A DNA stretch of 64,000 nt, taken from the NCBI RefSeq assembly GCF_023516615.1, contig NZ_JAMGBF010000046.1, forward strand, positions 1 to 64,000, given 5' to 3'. A model generated the notes under the pieces. That model saw nothing but the letters and a program-made list of their open reading frames with translations, did not search any database and was not told the origin of the DNA. Source of the stretch: Streptomyces panaciradicis. GTDB taxonomy: Bacteria; Actinomycetota; Actinomycetes; Streptomycetales; Streptomycetaceae. A program made the translations under genes and the position numbers. Every line of letters begins with the position of its first letter. Positions within the stretch are counted from its first letter, which is position 1. Below are positions 8,938 to 16,909 of this stretch, in pieces.

Positions 8938-9324
8938 TCAGCCCGTCCCCGGCCGTCCCTGGCCGCCGGAGGCCTGCTCGGGGGCGGTGAGATGGCCGAG
9001 CGTGCCGGTCATCTCAAGGACGCGCTCCAGGGCGACGGGGCGCTCCTCGAGGACGAGCCGGACGCCCGCCTCGTCGGCACGGCGCCTGAGCAGCAGAAGG
9101 GCGGACAGGCCGGAGGAGTCCAGGCAGCGCAGGCCGGCGAAGTTCAGGCGCACCAGGTCGGCGCTCCGGTCCCGCGCCGAGTCGCCGGTGGTGAGCAACG
9201 GCGTGACCGCGTCCACGAGTTCACGATGGGTCTCGTAGTCGAGGTCGCCTTCGACGCGCACCACCGCGCCGTCCGGATCATGGTCGACCTGGAGGCCGAA
9301 CAGCGGTGGGTGAGGGTTCGTCAT
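8938..9324 (-). CDS. STAS-domain anti-sigma factor antagonist coupled to the B12-binding sensor
   Basis: A 128-residue STAS protein (VVRVEGDLDYETHRELVDAV, then LNFAGLRCLDSSGLSALLLL). Ser70/Ser71 occupy the phospho-acceptor position and the DSSGL loop is canonical. Its ATG overlaps the TGA of the cobalamin-binding gene (9321-9324), so synthesis of the two is coupled. It is probably the target of the SpoIIE phosphatase encoded two genes upstream. It has a short Gly/Pro-rich C-terminal tail. A 199-base gap with a SigB-type promoter separates it from the next STAS gene. Confidence 0.88.
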   Translation of the reverse strand: MTNPHPPLFGLQVDHDPDGAVVRVEGDLDYETHRELVDAVTPLLTTGDSARDRSADLVRLNFAGLRCLDSSGLSALLLLRRRADEAGVRLVLEERPVALERVLEMTGTLGHLTAPEQASGGQGRPGTG

Positions 9325-10421
9325 ACGTGCTGTCCGTCTCCTGGCTTCCTCGGTTCCGGCGAGTGTGTGGCGAGTGTTTCCCGTGCCGAGGCGAGAATGC
9401 GCGTCGCGCGAGGGAAGTCCTGGAGCCGTTGCGCGAGGAGTTCGAGCGCCGGGTCCAGTGACCGGGCGGGCACGTCACGGGCCGTCAGCACGTCGGCGGT
9501 CCAGGCGATGAAGTCGCGGAAGAGGTCCTCGTCGGCCACGTACAGGGCCGCCGCGAGGTGGTCGAGGATGTGGCCGATGTCCTCGGCCGTGCGCTGCCGC
9601 TGCCGATCACTGTAGGCGCGCATCGGCGGGAAGCGGTCCTCCAGCCCTACGAGGGTCTCCTTGAGCAGCTCCCGCCGGGTGCCGACCACCATGGTGTACT
9701 CCTGGTCGGTCAGGTGGGGCAGGTCGTCCACGGTCTGCCGGACGGCCGGCAGATCCGGCCGGGTGAGCCCCCGGTCGAGGACTTCGGCGGCCTCGCGGGC
9801 GTGCGCCGCCCAGGCGTCGGCGCCCAGGGCGCGGGCGTGGCGCCCGTCGGGCCCGAAGGCCGCGCCGCCCGCGACGACCGGCACCCCGACCGCCTGGCAG
9901 GCGGTGATCGCCGCGTGGGCCGTGGGCAGGTGCGGGGAGAGCGTGGCGGACAGGGCGACGACGCGGGAGCCCGTCTGGTGCAGATGGGCGATGAGGTGGG
10001 GGGTGGGCACCTGCGCGCCGAGGAAGTCGACCTGCCAGCCGCGCCGGCGCAGGACTTCGGCCAGCAGCCTGGCCGGCAGCGCGTGCCACTCCCCGTCCAC
10101 GCAGGCCACGGTGACCCGGGCCCGGGTCGGGGCGGGACCGCGGTGCTCGGGGTGGTGGGCGAGGGCGGCCACCACCCGTTCGTGGATGGCCGTGGCGGCG
10201 TGTTCCTCGGCCACGGTGAGCCGGTTCGCCGCCCATTCCGTACCGACGCGCAGCTGGACGGCGCCTATCACGTCCAGCAGCACCGTTTCGGCATCGAGGC
10301 CGGAGCCGACGGCGTCGAGGACGGTGGCGCCGGCCTGGTACTCGTCACCGGCCCGCACCGCCGTCCAGAGTCTGTCGCGGACGGTGTCGAGGTCGGGACG
10401 CGTGGCGTGGTGAACGGTCAT
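9321..10421 (-). CDS. Cobalamin-binding sensor with CarH-like W-x9-EH motif
   Basis: A 366-residue protein without a DNA-binding domain. Residues 10-95 form a B12-binding helical bundle (MetH cap/CarH type) with W63 and E73-H74, the W-x9-EH signature of CarH photoreceptors. Residues 100-217 are the Rossmann-type B12 domain: VDGEWHALP carries the candidate cobalt ligand His113 (ExH), then LSATLS and VVAGGAAFG. Residues 240-352 are helical and resemble the globin-like sensor domains of RsbR proteins. The residue after W63 is Ala, not the His that ligates cobalt in light-exposed CarH. The start overlaps the stop of the SpoIIE phosphatase gene. It is likely a light or cobalamin input for partner switching. 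Confidence 0.85.
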   Translation of the reverse strand: MTVHHATRPDLDTVRDRLWTAVRAGDEYQAGATVLDAVGSGLDAETVLLDVIGAVQLRVGTEWAANRLTVAEEHAATAIHERVVAALAHHPEHRGPAPTRARVTVACVDGEWHALPARLLAEVLRRRGWQVDFLGAQVPTPHLIAHLHQTGSRVVALSATLSPHLPTAHAAITACQAVGVPVVAGGAAFGPDGRHARALGADAWAAHAREAAEVLDRGLTRPDLPAVRQTVDDLPHLTDQEYTMVVGTRRELLKETLVGLEDRFPPMRAYSDRQRQRTAEDIGHILDHLAAALYVADEDLFRDFIAWTADVLTARDVPARSLDPALELLAQRLQDFPRATRILASARETLATHSPEPRKPGDGQHV

Positions 10422-12184
10422 GCCGTGTACCTTCCCCGGGTGTGGCCGTCCACCGCGCTCAGATGGGCGTGGCGCGGGGCGGTCACGGCCACCAGCGCCA
10501 TGTCGTCGTGCCGGCCGCGGCCGGCCCACTGCTCGGCCAGCATCCGCACATGGTCCACGACGGCCTCGGCGGGCATGCCGGCGCAGTGGGCGAGCGCTTC
10601 CTCGACCCGGTCGTGGCCGAACATCTCGTCGCCGAGCGGGCCGCCGCGGGCCTCGGTGACGCCGTCGGTGAACATCAGGCAGGTCTCCCCCGGGGCGAGT
10701 TCGACATGGGCGGTGGTCGAGGTGATGTTCCAGAAGACCCCGACCAGTGAGCCGCGTGTCTCCACGCGCTCCACCCGGCCGTCGGCGCGCACGACGAGCG
10801 GCGGCGGGTGGCCGCCGCTGGTGACCCGCAGATGCACCGTCCGCTCGACGCGCCGCACGGAGGCCAGCAGCAGGGTCGCGAACCGGGTGTGGTGGGAGTT
10901 GATCAGGGCGCCGTTGAGCAGGTCCAGCAGCCGCTGGTGGTCGCCGGCGAGCGGCAACAGGGCCTGCAGCGTGTTGCGGATCTTCCCGGTCAGTACGGCG
11001 GCTTCCAGGCCCTTTCCGCACACGTCGCCGAGCGCGACCATGGTCTCCCGGTCGGCGTCGGCGCCGGGGTGGACGTCGTAGAAGTCGCCGCCCACGCGGT
11101 CGCTCTCCGCGGACGGCCGGTAGGCCCCCGCGTACTCGACGCCGTGCACGGCCCTCAGTGTGGGCGGCAGCAGGTCGCGCATCAGGGTGGTGGTGATGGC
11201 GGCCTGCTCCGCGTACATGCGGGCCGCCGACATCGCCGCTCCGGCCCGGGCCGCGAACAGCCGGGCGAAGATCTCCTCGCTCTCCGAGAAGGCCCGCCGG
11301 TCTTCCGTGCGCAGCAGTATCAGCGCTCCCGCCGGCACGCCGTGCCCCGGCAGCGGGGTGACCACGGCCGAGCCGACACCGGGCAGGTCCTCGGGCACCA
11401 GCCAGGCGGGGATGCCCGCAGGATCGATCCAGCGCGAGGGCACCGGGGGGAAGCCGCGGAGTGCCTCGCCGAGCCCCGGGACGCCGGTCGGTTCGGCATC
11501 CACCAGACGGTGGACGATCCGGCCGTCGGTGCCGCAGTGGGTGACGGGGATCCGGCCGCCTCTGGCCGGGGCGACCACGACGGCGGCGTCCGCGAGGTGC
11601 TCGGCGGCGAGGGAGGCGGTGACCTCCATGCACCGTTCCAGGTTCAGTGAGGCGAGCAGCGCGCTGGAGGCGGCGGCCAGGAAGGCGGTGCGCCGGCGCT
11701 CCTCGTCGAGGCTGACCTCGGCCTTGCGCCGGTCGGTGTCGTCGACCAGCCACCACGCCACGTTGCCGTCGTCCGTGCGGGTGGGACGGCCCTGGAACAC
11801 GCGGTCGCCGAGACAGCCGTGCGCGGCCGGGCCGGTCGCGTCGTCCGGGGTGGGCCGGCCGGGGGTGAGCCGCTCGTGGGCGCCGGCGATCCAGGCCGGC
11901 GCGACGTCCGCGAGACGGGTGCCGACCGCGGCCGCCGGCAGCAGTTCGGCGGCGGCCGGATTCAGGCCGACGACACCGCCCTGGGGGTCGGCGACGAGTA
12001 CGGGATAGGGCGCGGCGCCCCAGGCCTCGGCCGAAGGGGCTTCGCGCGGGCCTGCGAGAGCGTGCTGGGATGTGTCCACAAACAAGGCACGCGGTGGCGC
12101 GCCCACCGCCTTCCGGGACGAGGACTGTTTCCTTCCGACAACTCTCCCCCGAGTGACACCGTAACGGCAAGGGGCCAAGTGCAA
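10418..12184 (-). CDS. PAS-GAF-SpoIIE (PP2C) serine phosphatase
   Basis: An RsbU/SpoIIE-type phosphatase of up to 588 residues that should dephosphorylate a STAS antagonist. Order: a PAS-like segment (about 55-140, YPVLVADPQGGVVGLNPAA), GAF (about 160-330), and the PP2C domain with metal-binding motifs GGDFYDVH, ALGDVCGKGLEAA, FTDGVTEARG and HDDMALVAV. It ends in a 4-base overlap with the cobalamin-sensor gene, so the two are made together. The start is uncertain: 12184 is a TTG giving the longest frame, GTG at 12106 and 12079 are alternatives, and none has a good ribosome-binding site. Confidence 0.87.
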   Translation of the reverse strand: MHLAPCRYGVTRGRVVGRKQSSSRKAVGAPPRALFVDTSQHALAGPREAPSAEAWGAAPYPVLVADPQGGVVGLNPAAAELLPAAAVGTRLADVAPAWIAGAHERLTPGRPTPDDATGPAAHGCLGDRVFQGRPTRTDDGNVAWWLVDDTDRRKAEVSLDEERRRTAFLAAASSALLASLNLERCMEVTASLAAEHLADAAVVVAPARGGRIPVTHCGTDGRIVHRLVDAEPTGVPGLGEALRGFPPVPSRWIDPAGIPAWLVPEDLPGVGSAVVTPLPGHGVPAGALILLRTEDRRAFSESEEIFARLFAARAGAAMSAARMYAEQAAITTTLMRDLLPPTLRAVHGVEYAGAYRPSAESDRVGGDFYDVHPGADADRETMVALGDVCGKGLEAAVLTGKIRNTLQALLPLAGDHQRLLDLLNGALINSHHTRFATLLLASVRRVERTVHLRVTSGGHPPPLVVRADGRVERVETRGSLVGVFWNITSTTAHVELAPGETCLMFTDGVTEARGGPLGDEMFGHDRVEEALAHCAGMPAEAVVDHVRMLAEQWAGRGRHDDMALVAVTAPRHAHLSAVDGHTRGRYTA

Positions 12185-12233
12185 ACCACCCGGAAGGGGA
12201 CGCGGGACCGGCCGGCGGCGTCCAGGTGCGGAA

Positions 12234-12569
12234 TCAGTTCGACCCGGCGGCGGCCGCGTAGGCCTCCCAGCGGGCCCCGGGCCACAGGTCGGCGGCCAGT
12301 TCGAGCAGCCTGGACGGCTGGGGCCGCAGGCCGCGGACCCGCAGCAGCCCGCCGCGTCCGCTGACGGACAGGTCGACGGTCCGCAGGACGTGGAGCAGCG
12401 AGGAGTCCACGAAGTCGACGCGGGCGAGGTCGAGTGTGAGATGCCGGACAGTGAGCGGCAAGCGGGCCGCGGCGCTCTCGATGCCGGGTCGTGCGCGGTC
12501 GTCGATGTCGGAGTCCACGGTCAGGGTCGCGGCGCGACCGCCGGGGCTCACTGCGATTCGAGTGCCCAT
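12234..12569 (-). CDS. STAS-domain anti-sigma factor antagonist, first gene of the minus-strand operon
   Basis: A 111-residue STAS protein (AATLTVDSDIDDRARPGIES and LTLDLARVDFVDSSLLHVLRT), with Ser56/Ser57 at the phosphorylation position. ATG 12569 is chosen over a start 21 bases upstream because GAGAGGGGG lies 9 bases before it. It is the first gene of the run STAS, SpoIIE phosphatase, B12 sensor, STAS, STAS, RsbW. It is divergent from another STAS gene across 200 bases. Confidence 0.85.
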   Translation of the reverse strand: MGTRIAVSPGGRAATLTVDSDIDDRARPGIESAAARLPLTVRHLTLDLARVDFVDSSLLHVLRTVDLSVSGRGGLLRVRGLRPQPSRLLELAADLWPGARWEAYAAAAGSN

Positions 12570-12689
12570 TGTTTCGGGCCCCCTCTCCATGGGGGTGGTA
12601 GCCGTCGCAAACGGCCTCTGGGCACCTCCACCGTGTCATGTGCGGAGCCACGCGTCGAACCGCGCATGGGGCATCTTCGTGGTCGGGAG

Positions 12690-12714
12690 GCATGACGTGG
12701 GCGTTCAGGGGTAA
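12690..12714 (+). promoter_or_regulatory. Putative SigB-type promoter for the 12770 STAS gene
   Basis: GCAT, a 15-base spacer and GGGTAA fit the SigB consensus GNNT-N14-16-GGGTAC/T except for the final A. A start near 12721 would give a leader of about 50 bases before the GTG at 12770. The same spacing and -10 sequence recur at 8887-8911 on the other strand. Confidence 0.5.
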
Positions 12715-12769
12715 CCGCGGTTCCGCGGTGCACACCGCTCGCCGTTAAGCGCTGTTGTTGGAGGTAGAT

Positions 12770-13141
12770 GTGTCCGTTGCCCAGAACCCCCTGTCCGTCG
12801 AGGTCAGCCTGCCCCGTGAGGATGTGGCCCTGATCACGGTGCAGGGTTACTTGGACGCCGACACCGCGACCGAGTTCCAGCACCATCTCGCCAACCAGCT
12901 GCATCACGGCCGCCGGCACTTCCTGCTCGATCTCGCGGAGGTGCCGTTCATGGACTCGTCCGGGATGAACATCATCCTGCGCGTCTACCAGGAGGCCCGT
13001 GTGCTGCCCGGCAGTGTGCACATCATCTCGCCGACCCCCGCCGTGCGGCGGATTCTCGACCTCACCGGAGTCAGCCTCACGGTGCCGGTGTCGGAGAGCA
13101 CGGAGGAGGCCCTTGCCCTGGTCGACCAGCCGCAGCCCTGA
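12770..13141 (+). CDS. STAS-domain anti-sigma factor antagonist
   Basis: A 123-residue STAS protein beginning VSVAQNPLSVEVSLPRED. LITVQGYLDADTATEFQHHL and FLLDLAEVPFMDSSGMNIIL give the fold, and Ser63/Ser64 are in the phospho-acceptor loop. GTG 12770 is preferred to the earlier TTG because GGAGG lies 5 bases before it. It is a lone plus-strand gene with a SigB-type promoter upstream, divergent from the sensor operon and convergent with the MarR gene. It could act as a general antagonist competing for the same kinases. Confidence 0.88.
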   Translation: MSVAQNPLSVEVSLPREDVALITVQGYLDADTATEFQHHLANQLHHGRRHFLLDLAEVPFMDSSGMNIILRVYQEARVLPGSVHIISPTPAVRRILDLTGVSLTVPVSESTEEALALVDQPQP

Positions 13142-13146
13142 GAGTC

Positions 13147-13178
13147 GTTGCCGTTTGACAACTGTTGACACAGGCAAC
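13147..13178. repeat. Nested inverted repeat between convergent STAS and MarR genes
   Basis: Outer arms GTTGCC and GGCAAC enclose TTGACA-ACTG-TTGACA, which contains the palindrome CAAC-T-GTTG. The segment is unusually A/T-rich for this window. It may be a hairpin at the 3' ends of both genes or a binding site for the MarR protein. No good -10 follows the TTGACA copies. Confidence 0.4.
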
Positions 13179-13223
13179 ACAGTGAGCTCGCACGTGGGCG
13201 GGAGAGATCGGGATGAGACGGGG

Positions 13224-13700
13224 TCAGGCGGTGACGGCGGTGGACTCGCCGTCGTCGTGGATCTGCGCCGCCGCGGCGGCGCAGAAGGCCTCCAGCCCCT
13301 TCAGCAGGGCGGACCGCTGGGCGGTCGGCATCTGTTCGAGGACGGACTGCAGCGCGCTTTCGCGGCGCCCGCGCAGACCGGTCAGGAAGGCCCGGCCGCG
13401 GCGGCTGAGGTACAGCTCCAGCTCCCGCCGGCTGGCGGTCGCCGCCCTGCGCTCGACGAACCCCACGGCCTGCAGCCGGTCGCACAGCCGGCTGGTCGAC
13501 GGCGGGGTCGAGCCCAGCGCGTCCGCGAGCGTCCGCAGATTGATGCCTTCGTTGTGCTCGAGGATGAACAGGACACGCAGCTGGGAGGCGGAGACCGGTG
13601 CAGTCGAGGCCCGGCCCCACAGGACCTCCAGCAGTTCGGCCGCCTCGGAGGTCACACGCGCCACCTCCTGGGGCTCCGGGCGCGGGTGCGAGATCGTCAC
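13224..13700 (-). CDS. MarR-family transcriptional regulator
   Basis: A 158-residue winged-helix repressor. The HTH is read from LRVLFILEHNEGINLRTLADALGSTPPSTSRLCDRLQAVGFVERR. The wing RRELELYLSRRGRAFL and a C-terminal dimerisation helix follow. The second of two in-frame GTGs (13700) is chosen because GAGAAGG sits 7 bases before it. It is divergent from the SpoIIE phosphatase at 13839. No obvious metal or thiol sensor residues are seen, so the ligand is unknown. The A/T-rich repeat at 13147-13178 may be a target. Confidence 0.88.
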   Translation of the reverse strand: MTISHPRPEPQEVARVTSEAAELLEVLWGRASTAPVSASQLRVLFILEHNEGINLRTLADALGSTPPSTSRLCDRLQAVGFVERRAATASRRELELYLSRRGRAFLTGLRGRRESALQSVLEQMPTAQRSALLKGLEAFCAAAAAQIHDDGESTAVTA

Positions 13701-13838
13701 CCGCACACCTTCTCAGGCTTGCCCGTCGCTGTCAGCCCGCCCGGGTGCGCGGCGCACGGGACCGGACGCGGTCCGGACGGACCGGGTGGCTTCGTCGCGG
13801 CCGTACGCACGCGGCGGCGCGCCCTCGCACGGAACGGC

Positions 13839-15026
13839 ATGACCGACGACGTGAACAGACTCGTGGCCGCCGGGCGCGCCCTGCGCACCGCGGCTCCGTA
13901 CCACCTGGCGGCGACCGTCCGTGACGTGCTGTGCGGCCATTACGGCGCCGAGAACGCCGAGTTCCTCATGGTGGACTACGGGCTGAAGGTGCTGCAGCCC
14001 GTCTCCGCGCCCGCGGACCCCGCGCAGGCGGTGCCCGTGCACGGCAGCGCGGCGGGACGGGCGTTCGGGGCGCAGCAGCCCTTCGTGATGCGGGACGACG
14101 ACGGCCGGTCGTGGCTGCACCTGCCGGTCACCGCGCGCGGCGACCGGCTGGGCGTGCTCCGCGTGACACTGCCGCCCGGCGCGCGCCCCGAGGACGACCT
14201 GACGGAACTGGCCGAGCTGGCCCGGATGCTGGGGCACGAGGTGCCGCCGGCCGAACGCGACACCGACTTCTACGAGCCGGCCCGGCGCACGGGCCGGCTC
14301 ACGCTCGCCGCGGAGATGCAGTGGCAGCTGCTCCCGGCCCGGTCCTCGGCCGGACCTGAGTATGCCCTCGGCGCCCAACTGGAGCCCGCCTACGCGACCT
14401 TCGGCGACAACTTCGACTGGTCGGCGTCGGCGGACCGGCTGCTGCTGTACGTCACCGACGGCATGGGCGAGGGCATCGACGCCTCGCTGCTGACCAGCCT
14501 CGGGATCAACGCCCTGCGCAACGCGCGACGGGCCGGCATCCCCATCGCCGACCAGGCCGCCCTGGCCGACCAGGCGGTGTACGCCCAGTACCGGGGCCGG
14601 GCGTACCTGTCCGTCCTGCTGGTGGACCTCGAGCTGTCCTCCGGCCGCCTCCAGGTCGTCGACGCGGGATCGCCGCGGATGCTGCGCCTGCGGGACGGCG
14701 CGGTGACGACCGTCCGGCTCGAACCCCAGCTCCCGCTCGGCATGTTCGAGGAGACCGACTACACGGCACAGGAGGTGCGGCTGCGGCCGGGCGACCGCCT
14801 GCTGTTCGTCAGCGACGGGGTCCACGCGGTCACGGCTCCCGGCGGCGAGCAGTACGGGGAACGCGCCCTGGCCAGGGCCTTCACGGCCACGCGGCTGCTG
14901 CCGGCGGCCGATGTGCCGGCCGCGATCCTGCGGGAGCTCGGCGGCCATCGCGGCCGACCGGAACCGGACGACGACGCACTCGTGGTCTGTCTGGACTGGT
15001 TCGGAAAGCAGCCGATGGGCAGGTGA
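13839..15026 (+). CDS. GAF-like/SpoIIE (PP2C) serine phosphatase
   Basis: A 395-residue protein with an N-terminal GAF-like sensor (about 1-135) and a C-terminal PP2C/SpoIIE domain (about 155-395). Motifs are FGDNFDWSASA, YVTDGMGEGIDASLL, FVSDGVHAV and PDDDALVVC. GGDWYD is replaced by FGDNFD and the DGxGHG motif by DGMGEG, so metal ligation is altered but not clearly lost. Upstream of the ATG is only a weak GGAACG. It stands alone between the MarR gene and the stressosome operon and may feed either system. Confidence 0.82.
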   Translation: MTDDVNRLVAAGRALRTAAPYHLAATVRDVLCGHYGAENAEFLMVDYGLKVLQPVSAPADPAQAVPVHGSAAGRAFGAQQPFVMRDDDGRSWLHLPVTARGDRLGVLRVTLPPGARPEDDLTELAELARMLGHEVPPAERDTDFYEPARRTGRLTLAAEMQWQLLPARSSAGPEYALGAQLEPAYATFGDNFDWSASADRLLLYVTDGMGEGIDASLLTSLGINALRNARRAGIPIADQAALADQAVYAQYRGRAYLSVLLVDLELSSGRLQVVDAGSPRMLRLRDGAVTTVRLEPQLPLGMFEETDYTAQEVRLRPGDRLLFVSDGVHAVTAPGGEQYGERALARAFTATRLLPAADVPAAILRELGGHRGRPEPDDDALVVCLDWFGKQPMGR

Positions 15027-15153
15027 GACCCGGGCTTCGGCAACGAGACACGCTCGTTACAGTTGTCGCCCGGCAATGGTTTGCGTCGCCCCGGCCGCCC
15101 GAGCGGCCGCCCCGGTCCACGCAACGCGGACGACTCGGAAGAGGAGAGAGCAG

Positions 15154-16053
15154 GTGCCGGAACACCAAGCGGCAGTAAGTGAAGGAACGTCGGCTCGGCA
15201 GGTCGCGGAGTTCCTGTACCGCCACAGCGAGCGCATCGCCCAGCGCTGGGCCGACGAACCCCTGTTCCGCAGCGTGTTCACGGTCTCGCGGGACGAGGCC
15301 GTGGAGGCGGCCAGGGCGGTCGCCGAAGCCCTGGCCCGGGTGGCCGAGTCGGAGCGCGTGCACGACACGGACGCCACCGGCTTCGTCGTCGTACGCGAGC
15401 AGCTGGCGCGCATGGCCGCCGCGCGTTCGCGTGCCGGGGCCTCCATGGCGCAGGTGTCGGGCGAGGTGGAGGCCTTGCGTCCGCCCGTGGCGAGTCTGCT
15501 CGTCGAGGAGTGCGCGGACCTGCCGGCCGACGAGGTCCGGGAGTACGCGACCGCGCTGACCGTCTTGATGGGGACGCTGCGCCTGGTCGTCCTGGACACG
15601 GCGCTGTCCGAGGGACAGGCGCTCATCGAGCGGCAGCAGCTCCAGCTGCTGGAGGTGGCGACCCCGGTGATCAGGCTGTGGGACGGCGTCGTGGCCGTCC
15701 CCCTGATCGGGACGCTCGACAGCGCGCGCAGCCAGGTGGTGATGGAGACCCTGCTGGAGGCCATCGTCGAGCAGCACGCGCGGTTCGCCATCCTCGACAT
15801 CACCGGTGTGCCGACGGTGGACTCGCTGGTGGCCCAGCACCTGATGAAGACGGTGGCGGCCGCCCGTCTGATGGGCGCGGAATGCGTGGTGTCGGGCATC
15901 CGCCCGGCGATCGCCCAGACCATCGTCCATCTCGGTCTGGATCTCGGCACGGTGGTCACCCGGGCCAGCCTCGCCGACGCGCTGGCGTACGCGCTGCACG
16001 AGCTGGGCGTGGGCATCGTCGCACCGGCGTCCGGCGGTGCGGGGGCGCGATGA
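15154..16053 (+). CDS. rsbR: RsbR-type stressosome sensor (RsbRD-like N-domain plus STAS)
   Basis: A 299-residue protein. Residues 10-160 form a helical sensor domain of the RsbRD type (AEFLYRHSERIAQRWADEPLF), and residues 170-285 form a STAS domain with the RsbR signature VIRLWDGVVAVPLIGTLDSAR and DITGVPTVDSLVAQHL. The Ser in TVDS sits where RsbR usually has a phosphorylated Thr. GTG 15154 has GAGGAG 7 bases upstream. The stop overlaps the rsbS start. RsbR and RsbS are expected to build the 1.8-MDa stressosome that sequesters RsbT until RsbT phosphorylates them. Confidence 0.9.
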   Translation: MPEHQAAVSEGTSARQVAEFLYRHSERIAQRWADEPLFRSVFTVSRDEAVEAARAVAEALARVAESERVHDTDATGFVVVREQLARMAAARSRAGASMAQVSGEVEALRPPVASLLVEECADLPADEVREYATALTVLMGTLRLVVLDTALSEGQALIERQQLQLLEVATPVIRLWDGVVAVPLIGTLDSARSQVVMETLLEAIVEQHARFAILDITGVPTVDSLVAQHLMKTVAAARLMGAECVVSGIRPAIAQTIVHLGLDLGTVVTRASLADALAYALHELGVGIVAPASGGAGAR

Positions 16054-16469
16054 GCGACCGACTCCAGCACGGCGTCACGAGCCATGTGCCGGTGCTCCGC
16101 CTGGGCGAGGTACTCCTGGTCACCCTCCAGGGCGACCTGCACGACAGCGACGCGCAGCAGCTCCAGCAGGACATCTGCGAGGCCGTCGCGAACAGCGGCG
16201 TGACCGGAGTGGTGATCGACATCTCCGGCGTGGAGATCGTCGACTCCTTCCTCGGCCGGGTGCTGGCCGAGATCGCGGCCAACGCCTCGCTGCTGGCCGC
16301 CCGGACGGTGGTGGCGGGCATGCGGCCGGCGGTCGCGATCACCCTGGTGGAGCTGGGCCTGACCCTGCCGGGGCTGCGCACGGCCCTCACCACGGAGGCC
16401 GCCATGGAACTGCTGACGCACCACGACCCGGCGGCCGGCCGCGGCAGGTTGTCCCAGGAGCTCGGTTGA
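16050..16469 (+). CDS. rsbS: RsbS-type stressosome scaffold
   Basis: A 139-residue single STAS-domain protein: VPVLRLGEVLLVTLQGDLHD, then VVIDISGVEIVDSFLGRVLAEIA. Ser66 in VDSFL matches the conserved RsbS phosphorylation site. It starts in a 4-base ATGA overlap with rsbR, and its TGA shares a base with the rsbT ATG. RsbS is the invariant scaffold that together with RsbR holds RsbT. Confidence 0.93.
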   Translation: MSDRLQHGVTSHVPVLRLGEVLLVTLQGDLHDSDAQQLQQDICEAVANSGVTGVVIDISGVEIVDSFLGRVLAEIAANASLLAARTVVAGMRPAVAITLVELGLTLPGLRTALTTEAAMELLTHHDPAAGRGRLSQELG

Positions 16470-16909
16470 TGCCCTCTTCCACGGCCGTCGAGGCGAGCCT
16501 GCCGATCCAGTCGGAGATGGATCTGGCCTGGGTGCGCCAGCATGTACGACAGGCCGCCGCTCAGCTCGGCTTCGGTCTGGTGGCGCAGACCAAGCTGGTC
16601 ACCGCCGCCAGCGAACTGGCCCGCAACACGCTCGTGCACGGCGGGGGCGGCCGCATGGAATCGGCGGCGGTCACGCGCGGACAGGCGCACGGCCTCCGGC
16701 TGGTCTTCTCCGACGAAGGGCCCGGCATCGCCGACCTGGACCGGGCGCTGACCGACGGTTACACCTCCGGTGGCGGACTGGGCATGGGGCTGGGCGGCGC
16801 CCGGCGCCTGGTGCACGAGTTCGCCGTGGACAGCACACCCGGCTCGGGCACCAAGGTCACGGTCGTCTGCTGGGTCACTCCGCCGCCCCGTCCCTACGGA
16901 GGCCTGTGA
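16469..16909 (+). CDS. rsbT: RsbT-type switch serine kinase
   Basis: A 146-residue GHKL kinase. The N-box is VTAASELARNTLVHGGGG (Asn53), then FSDEGPGIADLDRALTDGY and the glycine lid GGGLGMGLGGARRLVHEF and TPGSGTKV, all intact. The kinase phosphorylates RsbR and RsbS, is released, and activates an RsbU-type phosphatase. AGGAG precedes the ATG, which overlaps the rsbS stop as TGATG. The likely output is the SpoIIE protein at 17961. Confidence 0.93.
   Translation: MPSSTAVEASLPIQSEMDLAWVRQHVRQAAAQLGFGLVAQTKLVTAASELARNTLVHGGGGRMESAAVTRGQAHGLRLVFSDEGPGIADLDRALTDGYTSGGGLGMGLGGARRLVHEFAVDSTPGSGTKVTVVCWVTPPPRPYGGL

Noticed and set aside
13155..13170. TTGACA copies as ordinary -35 promoters
   Set aside because: No -10 at 16-18 bases from either copy, and the direction points antisense into the MarR gene.
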